Shown: positions 7,641 to 15,665, numbered from the stretch's first letter. The stretch: DNA of 18,736 nt from 13-1-40CM-70-15 sp964641215 (GCA_964641215.1 CAZXKD010000037.1:1-18736); one strand, 5' to 3'. Notes: generated by a model from the sequence alone, not told the origin. Made by a program: numbers and translations.

Positions 7641-9905
7641 CTAATCTCCCATGCGACGAGGGATCGCCGTGAAATATACCTCACGGAGACGATGAACGGC
7701 GTAGTGAATGACGGCGTCGCGCAGGCGAAGCCGCAGGGAGCCATCGTGGTCGCCGACCGCGCCGGCCCGGAACGCCGGCACGCCGTGCTCCTGCGCCAGC
7801 GCCGCCACGGCGGCCGCGCGCGGCGACGCACAGGTGATCACGGCGCGACCGTGGGACTCGCTGAAGAGCAGCTCGGGAGCCGTGAGCGGTGCGCCGTACG
7901 CGGTCAGGTCGATGTCCAGCCCGAACCCGGTCTCCTGGTAGGGACCTCCCATGGCCACCTCGGCGAGGGCCACGCCCAGCCCGCCCTGCGAGCAGTCGTG
8001 CGCCGAGCGGAACAGCCCGCGCTCCGCACCGCCAACGAGCAGATCGATCAACCGGCGCTCGGCAACGAGGTCCACACGCGGCGGCATGCCGCCCACGAAG
8101 CCGTGGACGGCTTCCCAATACGCCGATCCGCCCAGCTCGGAGTGCGTCTCACCCAACACGAATACGACGTCTTCCGGCTCCCGTACGTGACTCGGCACGG
8201 CCTGCTCGATGCGCGCGAGCAGCCCGACCATCCCGACGACGGGCGTGGGATCGACGGCGCCGGTCGGGCTCTCATTGTAGAAGGACACATTCCCGCCCGT
8301 GACCGGGGTGTCGAGCGCGCGGCAGGCCTCGGCGATCCCGCGGCATGCCTCCCGGAACTGCCAGAAGACGGCGGGTCGCTCCGGGCTGCCGAAATTGAGG
8401 CAATCGGTGATCCCCAGCGGACGGGCGCCCACGCAGGCGACGTTGCGTGCGGCCTCGGTGACCGCGGCCTTGCCGCCTTCATAGGGATCGAGGGCGACGT
8501 AGCGGGCATTGCAGTCCGTGGTCACGGCGAGGCCGAACGTCGCTCCTCGCACGCGGAGCACCCCGGCGTCGCCCCCGGGCGCGATCACCGTACCCGCCTG
8601 GACGGTCGAGTCGTACTGCTCGAAGACCCAACGCTTGGAAGCGATGGAGGGGTGGTCGAGGAGCCTGAGCAATGCCTCGTCGGGGCTCGGGGTTCCGGAC
8701 TCGGGACTCGGGCGCATGGCTCGCAGCTTGGCCACCGCCGGATCCTCCCTCGCCTCCGGCTCGTACTGCGGGCAATCGTCGATCAGCCGCCGTCCGGGGA
8801 TCTCGGCGACGACCCGACCCTCCCACGTCGCCCGGTACATCCCGTCGTCCGTGATGTGTCCGATGGGGGTTGCGGTGAGCTCCCACTTGGCCGCGATGGC
8901 CTGGACCTCCGGCACCCGGTCGGCTTTGGCGACGAGGAGCATTCGCTCCTGGGATTCCGAGAGGAGGATCTCGTACGGCATCATTCCCGGTTCGCGGGTG
9001 GGGACGGCGGAGAGGTCGATCTCGACGCCGACGTCGCCGCGTGCGGCCATTTCCGCCGAGGACGACGTGAGCCCGGCCGCGCCCATATCCTGAATCGCGA
9101 CGATGTGCCCCGAGGCGATGAGTGCGAGACTCGCCTCCAGAAGGAGCTTCTCGGTGAACGGGTCGCCGACCTGCACCTGCGGTCGGCGCCGTTCGCTCTC
9201 GCGCGTCAGCTCCTCGGATGCGAACGACGCCCCGTGGATGCCGTCGCGCCCGGTGCGCGAGCCGACGGCCAGGAGCACGTTGCCCACGCCGCGCGCGGCC
9301 GCACGAATCAAGTCCTGCTCCCGGAGCACGCCGACGCACATCGCGTTGACGAGCGGATTGCCGCTGTAGCGGGGAGCGAATTCGACCTCCCCTCCCAGGG
9401 TCGGGACTCCCACACAGTTACCGTAGTCGCCGATGCCGCGGACGACCCCGGCGAACAGATAGCGGTTGCGGGGGTCGTTGAGCGGACCGAAGCGGAGGCT
9501 GTTGAGCAGCGCCACGGGGCGCGCGCCCATGGTGAACACGTCGCGCAGGATGCCGCCGGCCCCCGTGGCTGCGCCCTGGTAGGGCTCCACGGCGGAGGGG
9601 TGATTATGCGACTCGATCTTGAAGGCCACGGCCCAGCCGTCCCGCAGACGGAGCACACCAGCGTTCTCCCCGGGCCCCTGGACGACCTGCGGGCCCTCGG
9701 TAGGAAAGGTCTTCAAGACCGACCGGGAATGCTTGTAGGAGCAATGCTCGCTCCACAGCGCCGAGAAGATGCCCAACTCGGCGAACGTGGGTGCGCGCCC
9801 CAGCATCGTTTCGATGCGGCGATATTCTGCGGCGGTGAGGTTGTGCTCGCGCACCAGCTCCGGCGTGATGGACGGGTCGCCCGGGAGGGGCGTCGCCCGC
9901 GTCAC
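7641..9905 (-). CDS. purL: Phosphoribosylformylglycinamidine synthase large subunit
   Basis: A 754-aa short-form PurL that amidates FGAR with ATP to FGAM, using ammonia from PurQ with PurS as structural partner; all three genes are here. Visible motifs are IFSALWSEHCSYKHS (46-60), FKIESHNHPSAVEPYQGAATG, GGILRDVFTMGARP, DMGAAGLTSSSAEMA, and the second AIRS-like half with DCNARYVALDPYEGG, ITDCLNFGSPERP and SAHDCSQGGLGVALAE. It lacks the fused glutaminase of the 1300-residue proteobacterial PurL. The start is GTG 9905, overlapping the preceding zinc-protein stop (GTGA, 9902-9905); the mature similarity begins at about residue 14, so a slightly later start is possible. The stop is 8 nt from purF. 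Confidence 0.96.
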   Translation of the reverse strand: MTRATPLPGDPSITPELVREHNLTAAEYRRIETMLGRAPTFAELGIFSALWSEHCSYKHSRSVLKTFPTEGPQVVQGPGENAGVLRLRDGWAVAFKIESHNHPSAVEPYQGAATGAGGILRDVFTMGARPVALLNSLRFGPLNDPRNRYLFAGVVRGIGDYGNCVGVPTLGGEVEFAPRYSGNPLVNAMCVGVLREQDLIRAAARGVGNVLLAVGSRTGRDGIHGASFASEELTRESERRRPQVQVGDPFTEKLLLEASLALIASGHIVAIQDMGAAGLTSSSAEMAARGDVGVEIDLSAVPTREPGMMPYEILLSESQERMLLVAKADRVPEVQAIAAKWELTATPIGHITDDGMYRATWEGRVVAEIPGRRLIDDCPQYEPEAREDPAVAKLRAMRPSPESGTPSPDEALLRLLDHPSIASKRWVFEQYDSTVQAGTVIAPGGDAGVLRVRGATFGLAVTTDCNARYVALDPYEGGKAAVTEAARNVACVGARPLGITDCLNFGSPERPAVFWQFREACRGIAEACRALDTPVTGGNVSFYNESPTGAVDPTPVVGMVGLLARIEQAVPSHVREPEDVVFVLGETHSELGGSAYWEAVHGFVGGMPPRVDLVAERRLIDLLVGGAERGLFRSAHDCSQGGLGVALAEVAMGGPYQETGFGLDIDLTAYGAPLTAPELLFSESHGRAVITCASPRAAAVAALAQEHGVPAFRAGAVGDHDGSLRLRLRDAVIHYAVHRLREVYFTAIPRRMGD

Positions 9906-10234
9906 GAGTCGGAGGCCCGCGCCCCGGTGACGCCTCGCATCACCGCCCGGAACACCCGGCCGATGATGTTAGGCTCAGGATGCTTCACCAACGCCTCGGC
10001 CTCGCCGGCATCGAGCCACACGCCGTGACAGTGGGTGCATTGGTCGATCTGGATGCCGTGCCAATCACCCGTGATCAGGTCGTAGCCGCACTTGGGGCAC
10101 TTCATGAAGTGCGATTTGCGCTCCGCCTCGGTGGCGGCATGCTGCGCCGTCAGCCGCTGCTGGCGCAGCAGCTCCGCGTCGCGCTTGGCGAAGTATTCGT
10201 CCTCGTTCTGGGTCGGCTTCTTGTGCGTCGTCAC
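9902..10234 (-). CDS. zf-TFIIB-type zinc-ribbon protein of unknown function
   Basis: A 110-aa protein with one zinc ribbon of the zf-TFIIB kind: MKCPKCGYDL (44-53) and QIDQCTHCHGVWLDAGE (62-78) provide Cys46, Cys49, Cys66 and Cys69. The WLDAGE segment after the second knuckle is typical of this bacterial family. The N-terminal 40 residues are charged and probably helical (YFAKRDAELLRQQRLTAQ); the tail is short and basic. There is no signal or membrane segment. The start is GTG 10234, overlapping the lipoprotein stop (GTGA); its own stop overlaps the purL start in the same way. Lying between purQ and purL suggests a link to the pur operon, but no biochemical function is known for such proteins and I do not assign one. 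Confidence 0.82.
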   Translation of the reverse strand: MTTHKKPTQNEDEYFAKRDAELLRQQRLTAQHAATEAERKSHFMKCPKCGYDLITGDWHGIQIDQCTHCHGVWLDAGEAEALVKHPEPNIIGRVFRAVMRGVTGARASDS

Positions 10235-10836
10235 GGCGTGGGGATCTTGAGCGTATCGCCGCCGCGGTGGGGGCCATGCTTCCTCCCCGGCGGTGAAGAG
10301 GACTGCCCGCTGTAGCCGTGACCGGGCCAGCGAAGGACGGCATCCACCACTTGATTATTCTGCAGCGTGACCAGGTCCAAGGTGCCGCAGGTGCGCTCGC
10401 AGCCGTTGGGGAAGAACAGGTAGGTGTACTCGCCGGCGTGGCGGACCGCGGCCGGCTTGCCCCACAAAGAGTACACGTCGCGCTCGCTCATGCCTGGCGC
10501 GATGGTGCCGGTATCAGGCGAATCGTAAGGCACGTCCCGCACCGCGTGCGGCGCGCTGGGAATCTGCTCGGCCTGGCCACCGGCGCCCGGTGCCTCCGCT
10601 GCGCGGACGGGCTGGCGCGCCTTGGCGCCCGGTGTCTGCGTCGCTACCGAGGGCGGAGGTGCCGAAGGGTGTTTGCTGGTGTCGCGCGGCGGGGTTGCGG
10701 TCCGCGTCGGCGCCGGTACGCGGCCCCGGCGCCGGTCGATCGCCGCCTGGACGCTCGCCTTGATCTTGTTGAACTGGTCACACCCGAGAGTGCCGACTGC
10801 CAAGAGCGCGCACAGCGCCAGCGTGCTGCGTCGCAT
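10231..10836 (-). CDS. Predicted lipoprotein with BamE/SmpA-like domain
   Basis: This 201-aa protein begins MRRSTLALCALLAVGTLGC, a lipoprotein signal peptide with Cys19 as the lipidation site. A Pro/Ala/Thr-rich linker (40-110) leads to a domain at 113-175 beginning IAPGMSERDVYSLWGKP, with TYLFF, LDLVTLQNNQVVDAVLR and GHGYSG. This resembles the SmpA/OmlA (BamE) fold, where a GM-x-x-x-x-V helix start is followed by a G-x-P turn. Cys146 and Cys150 (CERTC) could form a disulfide. The open frame continues upstream to 11016, but ATG 10836 is clearly the start: GGAGG lies at 10843-10847 with a 6-nt spacer. The first 59 nt are also the end of purQ. It is probably anchored facing the periplasm; its relation to purine genes is unclear. 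Confidence 0.75.
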   Translation of the reverse strand: MRRSTLALCALLAVGTLGCDQFNKIKASVQAAIDRRRGRVPAPTRTATPPRDTSKHPSAPPPSVATQTPGAKARQPVRAAEAPGAGGQAEQIPSAPHAVRDVPYDSPDTGTIAPGMSERDVYSLWGKPAAVRHAGEYTYLFFPNGCERTCGTLDLVTLQNNQVVDAVLRWPGHGYSGQSSSPPGRKHGPHRGGDTLKIPTP

Positions 10837-11494
10837 GATGAGCCTCCATGGAAAGAAAGACGCGGGCCCCATCCTGGCCGCCCAGAACCGGAGTATGGCG
10901 GCGCTCCGGGTGCGGCATGATCCCCACGACGTTGCGGCCGGCGTTGCAGATGCCGGCGATGGCGTTGGTCGAGCCGTTAGGGTTGTCCCCGAGGTAGCGC
11001 CACACCACCTGCCCACCGGCCTCGAGCTCGGCCGCCGCGCCCGCGTCGAGGACGTACCGACCGTCGCCGTGGGCGATCGGGACCGTCAGCTCCTCGCCGG
11101 AGCGGTACAGCCGGGTGAACGGCGTGTCGATCGCTTCCACGCACACCCGCACCGGCCGGGAGAGGAACTTCAGGCGCGCATTGCGCATCAGGCTACCGGG
11201 CAGCAGCCCCGCCTCGCACAGGATCTGGAACCCGTTGCAGATGCCCAGCACCGGTCCGCCCGCGTGCGCGTGGTCGGCGACGGCGGGCATGATCGGTGAG
11301 AAGCGCGCGATCGCTCCGGACCGCAGGTAGTCCCCGTAACTGAAGCCGCCCGGGAGGATGACGATGTCGGCCCTCTGAAGGTCGGTGTCGCGGTGCCACA
11401 CGAAGTACGCGTCCGTGCCGGCCTCGCGGGCGGCCGCCAGGGTGTCGGCGTCGCAGTTGGAACCCGGGAACACGACCACGGCCACGCGTGCCAT
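10778..11494 (-). CDS. purQ: Phosphoribosylformylglycinamidine synthase glutaminase subunit
   Basis: A 238-aa class-I glutamine amidotransferase that hydrolyses glutamine and passes ammonia to PurL. The start VAVVVFPGSNCDADT (4-18), the oxyanion loop LPGGFSYGDYLRSGAIA (47-63), nucleophile Cys86 in GICNGFQIL, and the His195/Glu197 pair in MPHPERR are all present. Family similarity ends near DGARVFLSM (208-216). About 20 further residues (HHATQHAGAVRALGSRHSRV) follow and lie over the lipoprotein signal-peptide codons, a 59-nt overlap in another frame. The start is ATG 11494, overlapping the purS stop (ATGA). The tail looks like read-on into the next gene's start after a lost stop codon (inference). 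Confidence 0.95.
   Translation of the reverse strand: MARVAVVVFPGSNCDADTLAAAREAGTDAYFVWHRDTDLQRADIVILPGGFSYGDYLRSGAIARFSPIMPAVADHAHAGGPVLGICNGFQILCEAGLLPGSLMRNARLKFLSRPVRVCVEAIDTPFTRLYRSGEELTVPIAHGDGRYVLDAGAAAELEAGGQVVWRYLGDNPNGSTNAIAGICNAGRNVVGIMPHPERRHTPVLGGQDGARVFLSMEAHHATQHAGAVRALGSRHSRV
10843..10847 (-). promoter_or_regulatory. Shine-Dalgarno site deciding the lipoprotein start
   Basis: GGAGG on the minus strand, 6 nt before ATG 10836, is among the strongest ribosome sites in the array and lies inside purQ. It supports independent initiation here, whereas the neighbouring genes rely on overlapping stop/start codons. Confidence 0.7.
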
Positions 11495-11748
11495 CAGGGG
11501 CTGTCCACCTCCACTTCGAAGTCCTCCGTCACGGGGTTGGCCAGGAGCCGGTCACACATGCTCCGGGCGCGTGCACTGGCTTCATCGCGGTTCGCGGCAG
11601 TGACCTGCAGCACGAGGTGTTTGCCCACCCGTACCGTGCCTACTTCGGCGAACCCCAGGGCGTGCAGCGCGCGCTCCACCGCCTGCCCCTGCGGATCGAG
11701 CAGCGCGGCGCGCGGCATGACGCGGACCTCGACTCGAAAGGCGGCCAT
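11494..11748 (-). CDS. purS: Phosphoribosylformylglycinamidine synthase subunit PurS
   Basis: An 84-aa small subunit that bridges PurQ and PurL in the FGAM synthase complex. The N-terminal FRVEVRVMPRAALLDPQGQAV matches the PurS pattern (strand, then DPQG), followed by VERALHALGF and VRVGKHLVL, and it ends near EDFEVEVDSP. The start is ambiguous by one codon: GTG 11751 would make a GTGA overlap with pssA, while ATG 11748 overlaps its stop by one base. ATG is chosen because the family normally has two or three residues before FRVEV. The stop overlaps the purQ ATG. It must be co-expressed with purQ and purL, which the coupling would help. Confidence 0.93.
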   Translation of the reverse strand: MAAFRVEVRVMPRAALLDPQGQAVERALHALGFAEVGTVRVGKHLVLQVTAANRDEASARARSMCDRLLANPVTEDFEVEVDSP

Positions 11749-12665
11749 CACGCGCTGTCCGCGTCCCCCCCCCGCCCCTCGGCACCCGCCCCGCCAGCGC
11801 TGCCTCCGCCGCCGCGTGGGAACAGCCCGCGCCGCGGCTCACCATAGCCGTCCGCCCGTTGATCGGTATCCCCGAGCACGATGGGGCCCGCGATCTCCGC
11901 CTCCTCGTCCTCCTCCGGCGTTGCGAACAACCCCAACAGGGCCGCGCGCAGCACTCCGTACGCCATGTAGGCGACCCCCAGCGGGAAGAAGAACTCGTCG
12001 TGCTGCCAGATCCCGAAAAACAGAATACTCAGGATGAACAGCAACCCCAAGACGCCGCGCACCGTTCGGAAGCCTGCCCGCGGGACGGTAGCGTAGCGGA
12101 CGTTGCTCACCATGAGGATGGTGAGCAGGATCATCAACAGCGTCAGCAGCAGCGGCCAGGGGAGATGTGCCAGCCGTGCCTGGTAGAGCGCGGTTGTCGT
12201 AAAGGGGAAGTACGTCGCCAGCGTCATGCCCGCGGCCGGTGAGGGCAATCCGACGAAGGCGGTCTTGGCTCGTCCGGCCTGGGTGAGGTTGAAGCGCGCC
12301 AGGCGGATCGCCGCTCCCATCACGTAGAAATAGCAGAATACCCACGCCCCGGCGCCCATGGACGCGAAGGCGAGCTCGTACATGAGGAACGCGGGCGCCA
12401 CTCCGAAGCTCACCACGTCCACCAGGCTGTCGAGCTCCGCCCCGAACCGCGTCCCCGTGTTGGAGAGTCGGGCCAGGCGGCCGTCGAGCGAATCGAGAAT
12501 GCCGGCGAACACGATGAACCAGCTCGCCCGATAGAAGTCGGCGGGCGTTCCTTTGGACGCCAGCACCATCGCCCAGATCCCGAAGAACAGATTGAACAGG
12601 GTGAACAGGCTCGGCACGATGATGACCACGCGCCGCACGTTGGACCGGAACGGCTGCGGCCTCAT
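11748..12665 (-). CDS. pssA: CDP-diacylglycerol--serine O-phosphatidyltransferase
   Basis: This 305-aa integral membrane enzyme makes phosphatidylserine from CDP-diacylglycerol and serine. The CDP-alcohol phosphatidyltransferase signature D-G-x2-A-R-x8-G-x3-D-x3-D is complete: Asp61, Gly62, Ala65, Arg66, Gly75, Asp79, Asp83. About seven hydrophobic segments follow the family pattern, including IIVPSLFTLFNLFFGIWAMV (15-34) and LLLTLLMILLTILMVSNV. Residues past about 250 form an acidic then Gly/Ala/Asp-rich tail (EEDEEAEIAG, RGGGGSAGGAGAEGRGGDAD) beyond the usual core. It starts in an ATGA overlap with psd and ends against purS. The tail contains a run of nine G (11765-11773 on the plus strand as C), a possible slippage site. 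Together with psd it forms the two-step route to phosphatidylethanolamine. Confidence 0.95.
   Translation of the reverse strand: MRPQPFRSNVRRVVIIVPSLFTLFNLFFGIWAMVLASKGTPADFYRASWFIVFAGILDSLDGRLARLSNTGTRFGAELDSLVDVVSFGVAPAFLMYELAFASMGAGAWVFCYFYVMGAAIRLARFNLTQAGRAKTAFVGLPSPAAGMTLATYFPFTTTALYQARLAHLPWPLLLTLLMILLTILMVSNVRYATVPRAGFRTVRGVLGLLFILSILFFGIWQHDEFFFPLGVAYMAYGVLRAALLGLFATPEEDEEAEIAGPIVLGDTDQRADGYGEPRRGLFPRGGGGSAGGAGAEGRGGDADSA
11765..11773 (-). repeat. Nine-G homopolymer in the 3' end of pssA
   Basis: Nine consecutive C on the plus strand (G on the coding strand) lie within codons for RGGD near the PssA C-terminus, 14 nt before the TGA. A one-base gain in the tract, or a -1 ribosomal slip there, would put PssA in the purS frame and fuse the two proteins. 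This follows from the codons, not from any observed variant. Confidence 0.8.
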
Positions 12666-13315
12666 GACCCAAGCTCCGCGAGCACGGTCGCCCCGGCGGC
12701 GACCCGGTCGCCCACCTTCACCCGCACGACGGGCCGCCGCGCGACCGGGACGAAAACGTCCACTCGCGAGCCGAAGCGGATCATCCCCAGTCGGGTCGCC
12801 TGTCCGACGCTGTCGCCGATCTTCCCGTCAGTGACGATCCGGCGGGCGATCAGCCCGGCGATCTGGCGCACGAGCACGGGGCCGCGGGCCCCGCGGATGC
12901 CGATCGACGACTGCTCGTTGTCGTTGCTCGCCTTGTCCGCGGCCGCGTGGAGGAACTTGCCGGGGTTGTAGCGGACCAGCTCGACGCGTCCCGCCACGGG
13001 GTAGCGGTTGACGTGCACGTCGAACACGCTCATGAAGATCGAGATTCGCTGGGCGCGTGCCTTGAGGTACATCGGCTCGTCGGCTTCGACCACGCCCACG
13101 ACCTTCCCGTCCGCCGGCGCGAGGACCAGCGCGTCCCCCCGCGGACCGGTGCGCCGGGGATCGCGGAAGAAGACGAGCAGCCACACCGCGATCACGATCA
13201 GCGGTCCTGAACCGAGCCACCACCATGGGCTGGTGCGCAGGGCGGCCCACACGCCGACGGCCGCGAGCCCCCAACCAATCGCGATGAACGGCCAGCCTTC
13301 GGGCGCCATCCTCAT
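12662..13315 (-). CDS. psd: Phosphatidylserine decarboxylase proenzyme, short type
   Basis: A 217-aa pyruvoyl enzyme that decarboxylates phosphatidylserine to phosphatidylethanolamine at the membrane. Two hydrophobic segments (about 8-27 and 34-50) precede the catalytic domain, with FFRDPRR (49-55), APADGKVVGVVE (66-77), FMSVFDVHVNRYPVAG (94-109), KFLHAAADKASNDNE (120-134). The self-cleavage site is Gly182-Ser183 in IRFGSRVDVFVP; Ser183 becomes the pyruvoyl group, leaving a 35-residue alpha chain. Asp69, His101 and Ser183 form the expected catalytic set. The length fits the compact archaeal-type class rather than the 300-residue E. coli type. The start is ATG 13315, in an ATGA overlap with purC; the frame upstream of it lies within purC and is not meaningful. 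It immediately precedes pssA, its substrate supplier. Confidence 0.95.
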   Translation of the reverse strand: MRMAPEGWPFIAIGWGLAAVGVWAALRTSPWWWLGSGPLIVIAVWLLVFFRDPRRTGPRGDALVLAPADGKVVGVVEADEPMYLKARAQRISIFMSVFDVHVNRYPVAGRVELVRYNPGKFLHAAADKASNDNEQSSIGIRGARGPVLVRQIAGLIARRIVTDGKIGDSVGQATRLGMIRFGSRVDVFVPVARRPVVRVKVGDRVAAGATVLAELGS

Positions 13316-14235
13316 CGCGCCAGCTCCAGCGCCGCGCCGGTGAGGAGACGGTAGGCTTCGAGGTAGCGGACACTCGTGGCGTCGACGACCTCCGCGGGGA
13401 GGGGGGGCGGCGGCGGGGTCCCGTTCCACTGCCCCTGCTGCTTCAGGCGGGCGAGATAGTCGCGCAGCGGCTGCTTGTCGAAGCTCGGCTGGCTCCTGCC
13501 CGGCTTATAGCGGTCGGCCGGCCAGAAGCGTGAGGAGTCGGGGGTCAAGACCTCGTCGATGAGCAGCAGCGTGCCGTCGGCCGCGGTCCCGAACTCGAAC
13601 TTGGTATCCGCGATGATGATGCCGCGCTCCGCGGCGAACGCCCGGCCAGCCGTATAGACGGCGAGACTGGCGCGCTTCAGGCGCTCGGCCAGCAGCTGCC
13701 CGAGCGCTTCCGCGACGTGGCCGAAGGTCACGTTCTCGTCGTGCCCGGTCTCGGCCTTGGTCGCGGGCGAAAAAACCGGCGGCTCGAGGAGCGCGCTCTC
13801 CAGGAGGTCGGGATGAAGCGGCTCGCGGGCCAGCGTGCCCGATTGCCGATACTCGGCCCAGGCGGATCCCGCGAGGTAGCCCCGCACGACGCACTCGAAG
13901 GGAATCGGCGTCGCGCGACGCACCAGCATCGCGCGCCCGGCCAGGACGTCGCGGTGGTCGTCGAGCAACGGCATCCGCTCGACGATGGCGTCGACGTCGG
14001 CCGTGACCAGGTGGTTGGGAATGACCTCCCCGAGGCGGCGGAACCAGAAGGCGGACAACTGCGTGAGCACCGCCCCCTTGTATGGCACGGGCTCGTCCAG
14101 CACCACGTCGAAGGCACTGACGCGGTCGCTCGCCACCAGGAGCAACGTATCCCCGTCGACCTCGTACAGCTCCCGGACCTTGCCGCGCCGCAGCAGCGGC
14201 AGGGGCAGCCTGCTGGCGACGACGAGGGCCGTCAT
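13312..14235 (-). CDS. purC: SAICAR synthase (phosphoribosylaminoimidazole-succinocarboxamide synthase)
   Basis: A 307-aa ATP-dependent ligase joining CAIR and aspartate to SAICAR. Family motifs are GKVRELYEV (18-26), ASDRVSAFD (35-43), the signature IPFECVVRGYLAGSAWAEY (111-129), IIIADTKFEFG (206-216), and LIDEVLTPDSSRFWPAD (225-241) with SQPSFDKQPLRDYL. The length is that of the longer (about 300-aa) class rather than the 237-aa E. coli form. A run of five prolines in the WNGTPPPPPLPAEVV segment near the C-terminus could slow ribosomes and call for EF-P. The start ATG 14235 overlaps the purB stop (ATGA); the stop overlaps psd. The preceding carboxylation enzymes PurE/PurK are not in the window. 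Confidence 0.96.
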   Translation of the reverse strand: MTALVVASRLPLPLLRRGKVRELYEVDGDTLLLVASDRVSAFDVVLDEPVPYKGAVLTQLSAFWFRRLGEVIPNHLVTADVDAIVERMPLLDDHRDVLAGRAMLVRRATPIPFECVVRGYLAGSAWAEYRQSGTLAREPLHPDLLESALLEPPVFSPATKAETGHDENVTFGHVAEALGQLLAERLKRASLAVYTAGRAFAAERGIIIADTKFEFGTAADGTLLLIDEVLTPDSSRFWPADRYKPGRSQPSFDKQPLRDYLARLKQQGQWNGTPPPPPLPAEVVDATSVRYLEAYRLLTGAALELAR

Positions 14236-15665
14236 ACGTTCACCGCGGCGACGGTGGCCGTCGCGGCGACCGCATCGAGGCGTTCGAGGACGGCGGGGAT
14301 CACCTCGTCCAGGAACTCGTCGACCTGTCTGGGAGCGCGGCCGACAAAGGTCGCGGCGTCGAGATCGTCGCGGCGCGCCGCCACCTTGAGCCGCGCGAAG
14401 GCCGGGTCGGCGGCAAGCCGCTCGAGCAGGTCGTTCGAGCCGCCACGCTCCTCCAGATCCCGCGCCACGGCGAGGCTGTGCCCACGGATCACCTCGTGCA
14501 AGGCCTGGCGGTCACCGCCCGCCTTCACCCCGCGCATCAGCAACCGTTCCGTGGCGAAGAACGGGAGGGCGTCTGACGCGTGTCGTGCGATCACGCGCTC
14601 GTGCACTTCCAGGCCGGCGGCGACGTTGGTCGCGAGCACGAGAATCGCGTCCGTGGCCAGGAACGCCTCCGGGAGCACCAGTCTCCGGTTGGCGCTATCG
14701 TCGAGGGTGCGCTCGAGCCACTGCGTCGCCGCAGTGTGCCAGGCGTTGCCTTCCAGCTCGATCACGAAGCGCGCGAGGCTGGTCATGCGCTCGGCCCGCA
14801 TCGGGTTGCGTTTGTAGGCCATCGCGCTGGAGCCCACCTGATCGCTCTCGAACGGCTCGAGGATCTCTCCCTCGTGCTGCAACAGCCGCAGGTCGGTCGC
14901 GAATTTGGCGGCCGAGGCGGCGATGCCCGACAACCCGGCCATGACCTGCGCATCGAGCTTGCGTGTGTAGGTCTGCCCGGTAACAGGGAACACCCGGCTG
15001 AACCCCATTCGCCGCGTCACCCGCGCGTCGAGCTCGCGCACCTTGGCCTCGTCGCCCTCGAACAGGTCGAGAAAGCTTGCCTGGGTGCCGGTGGCGCCCT
15101 TGACGCCGCGGAACCGCAGGGACTCGAGCCGGTGGATCAACTCCTCGGCGTCGAGCGCGAAGTCCTGCATCCACAGCGTGATTCGCTTACCGACCGTGGT
15201 GAGCTGCGCGGCCTGGAAATGGGTGTACGCGAGGCAGGGGAGGGCGCGGTGCTTGCGGGCCGGCTTGCCGAGCGCAACCAGCACCGCCGCGAGGCGACCC
15301 AGCAGCAGCCGCAACCCTTCGCGCATGACCAGCAGATCGGCGTTGTCGGTGATGTACGCGCTGGTGGCCCCGAGGTGCAGGTAGGGGCGAGCGGCAGGCG
15401 CCTGGTCGCCGAGCGCATGGATATGGGCCATGACGTCGTGCCGCAGCCGCTTCTCGTGCTCCGCCGCACGGTCGAGATCGATGTCGTCGAGGTGCGCGCG
15501 GACCTGCGCCAGGGCGTCCGCAGGAATGGGGAGCCCGAGTTCGTGTTCCGCCTCCATGAGGACGAGCCAGAGTCGGCGCCAGAGGCCGATGCGCCGGCGC
15601 TCGCTCCACAGCGCTTGCATCGCGGGGGAGGCGTACCGTGTCGAGAGCGGCGACGCCCAGGTCAC
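14232..15665 (-). CDS. purB: Adenylosuccinate lyase
   Basis: This 477-aa fumarase/aspartase-superfamily enzyme acts twice in purine synthesis, splitting SAICAR to AICAR and adenylosuccinate to AMP, with fumarate released. The first conserved region includes HDVMAHIHALG (76-86) and LHLGATSAYITDNADL (97-111), the second has YTHFQAAQLTT (147-157; catalytic-type His149), and the superfamily signature GSSAMAYKRNPMRAE (278-292) holds the flexible-loop serine. The opening SPLSTRYASPAMQALWSERRR is typical of the ADSL long type. The start is GTG 15665, overlapping the transaldolase stop (GTGA), and the stop overlaps purC. Its product SAICAR-to-AICAR step directly follows the neighbouring PurC step. 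Confidence 0.96.
   Translation of the reverse strand: MTWASPLSTRYASPAMQALWSERRRIGLWRRLWLVLMEAEHELGLPIPADALAQVRAHLDDIDLDRAAEHEKRLRHDVMAHIHALGDQAPAARPYLHLGATSAYITDNADLLVMREGLRLLLGRLAAVLVALGKPARKHRALPCLAYTHFQAAQLTTVGKRITLWMQDFALDAEELIHRLESLRFRGVKGATGTQASFLDLFEGDEAKVRELDARVTRRMGFSRVFPVTGQTYTRKLDAQVMAGLSGIAASAAKFATDLRLLQHEGEILEPFESDQVGSSAMAYKRNPMRAERMTSLARFVIELEGNAWHTAATQWLERTLDDSANRRLVLPEAFLATDAILVLATNVAAGLEVHERVIARHASDALPFFATERLLMRGVKAGGDRQALHEVIRGHSLAVARDLEERGGSNDLLERLAADPAFARLKVAARRDDLDAATFVGRAPRQVDEFLDEVIPAVLERLDAVAATATVAAVNV

Noticed and set aside
7692..10028. 778-codon plus-strand open frame
   Set aside because: It is antisense to purL and runs into the zinc-protein gene. It shows no recognisable domain, while PurL motifs cover the other strand.
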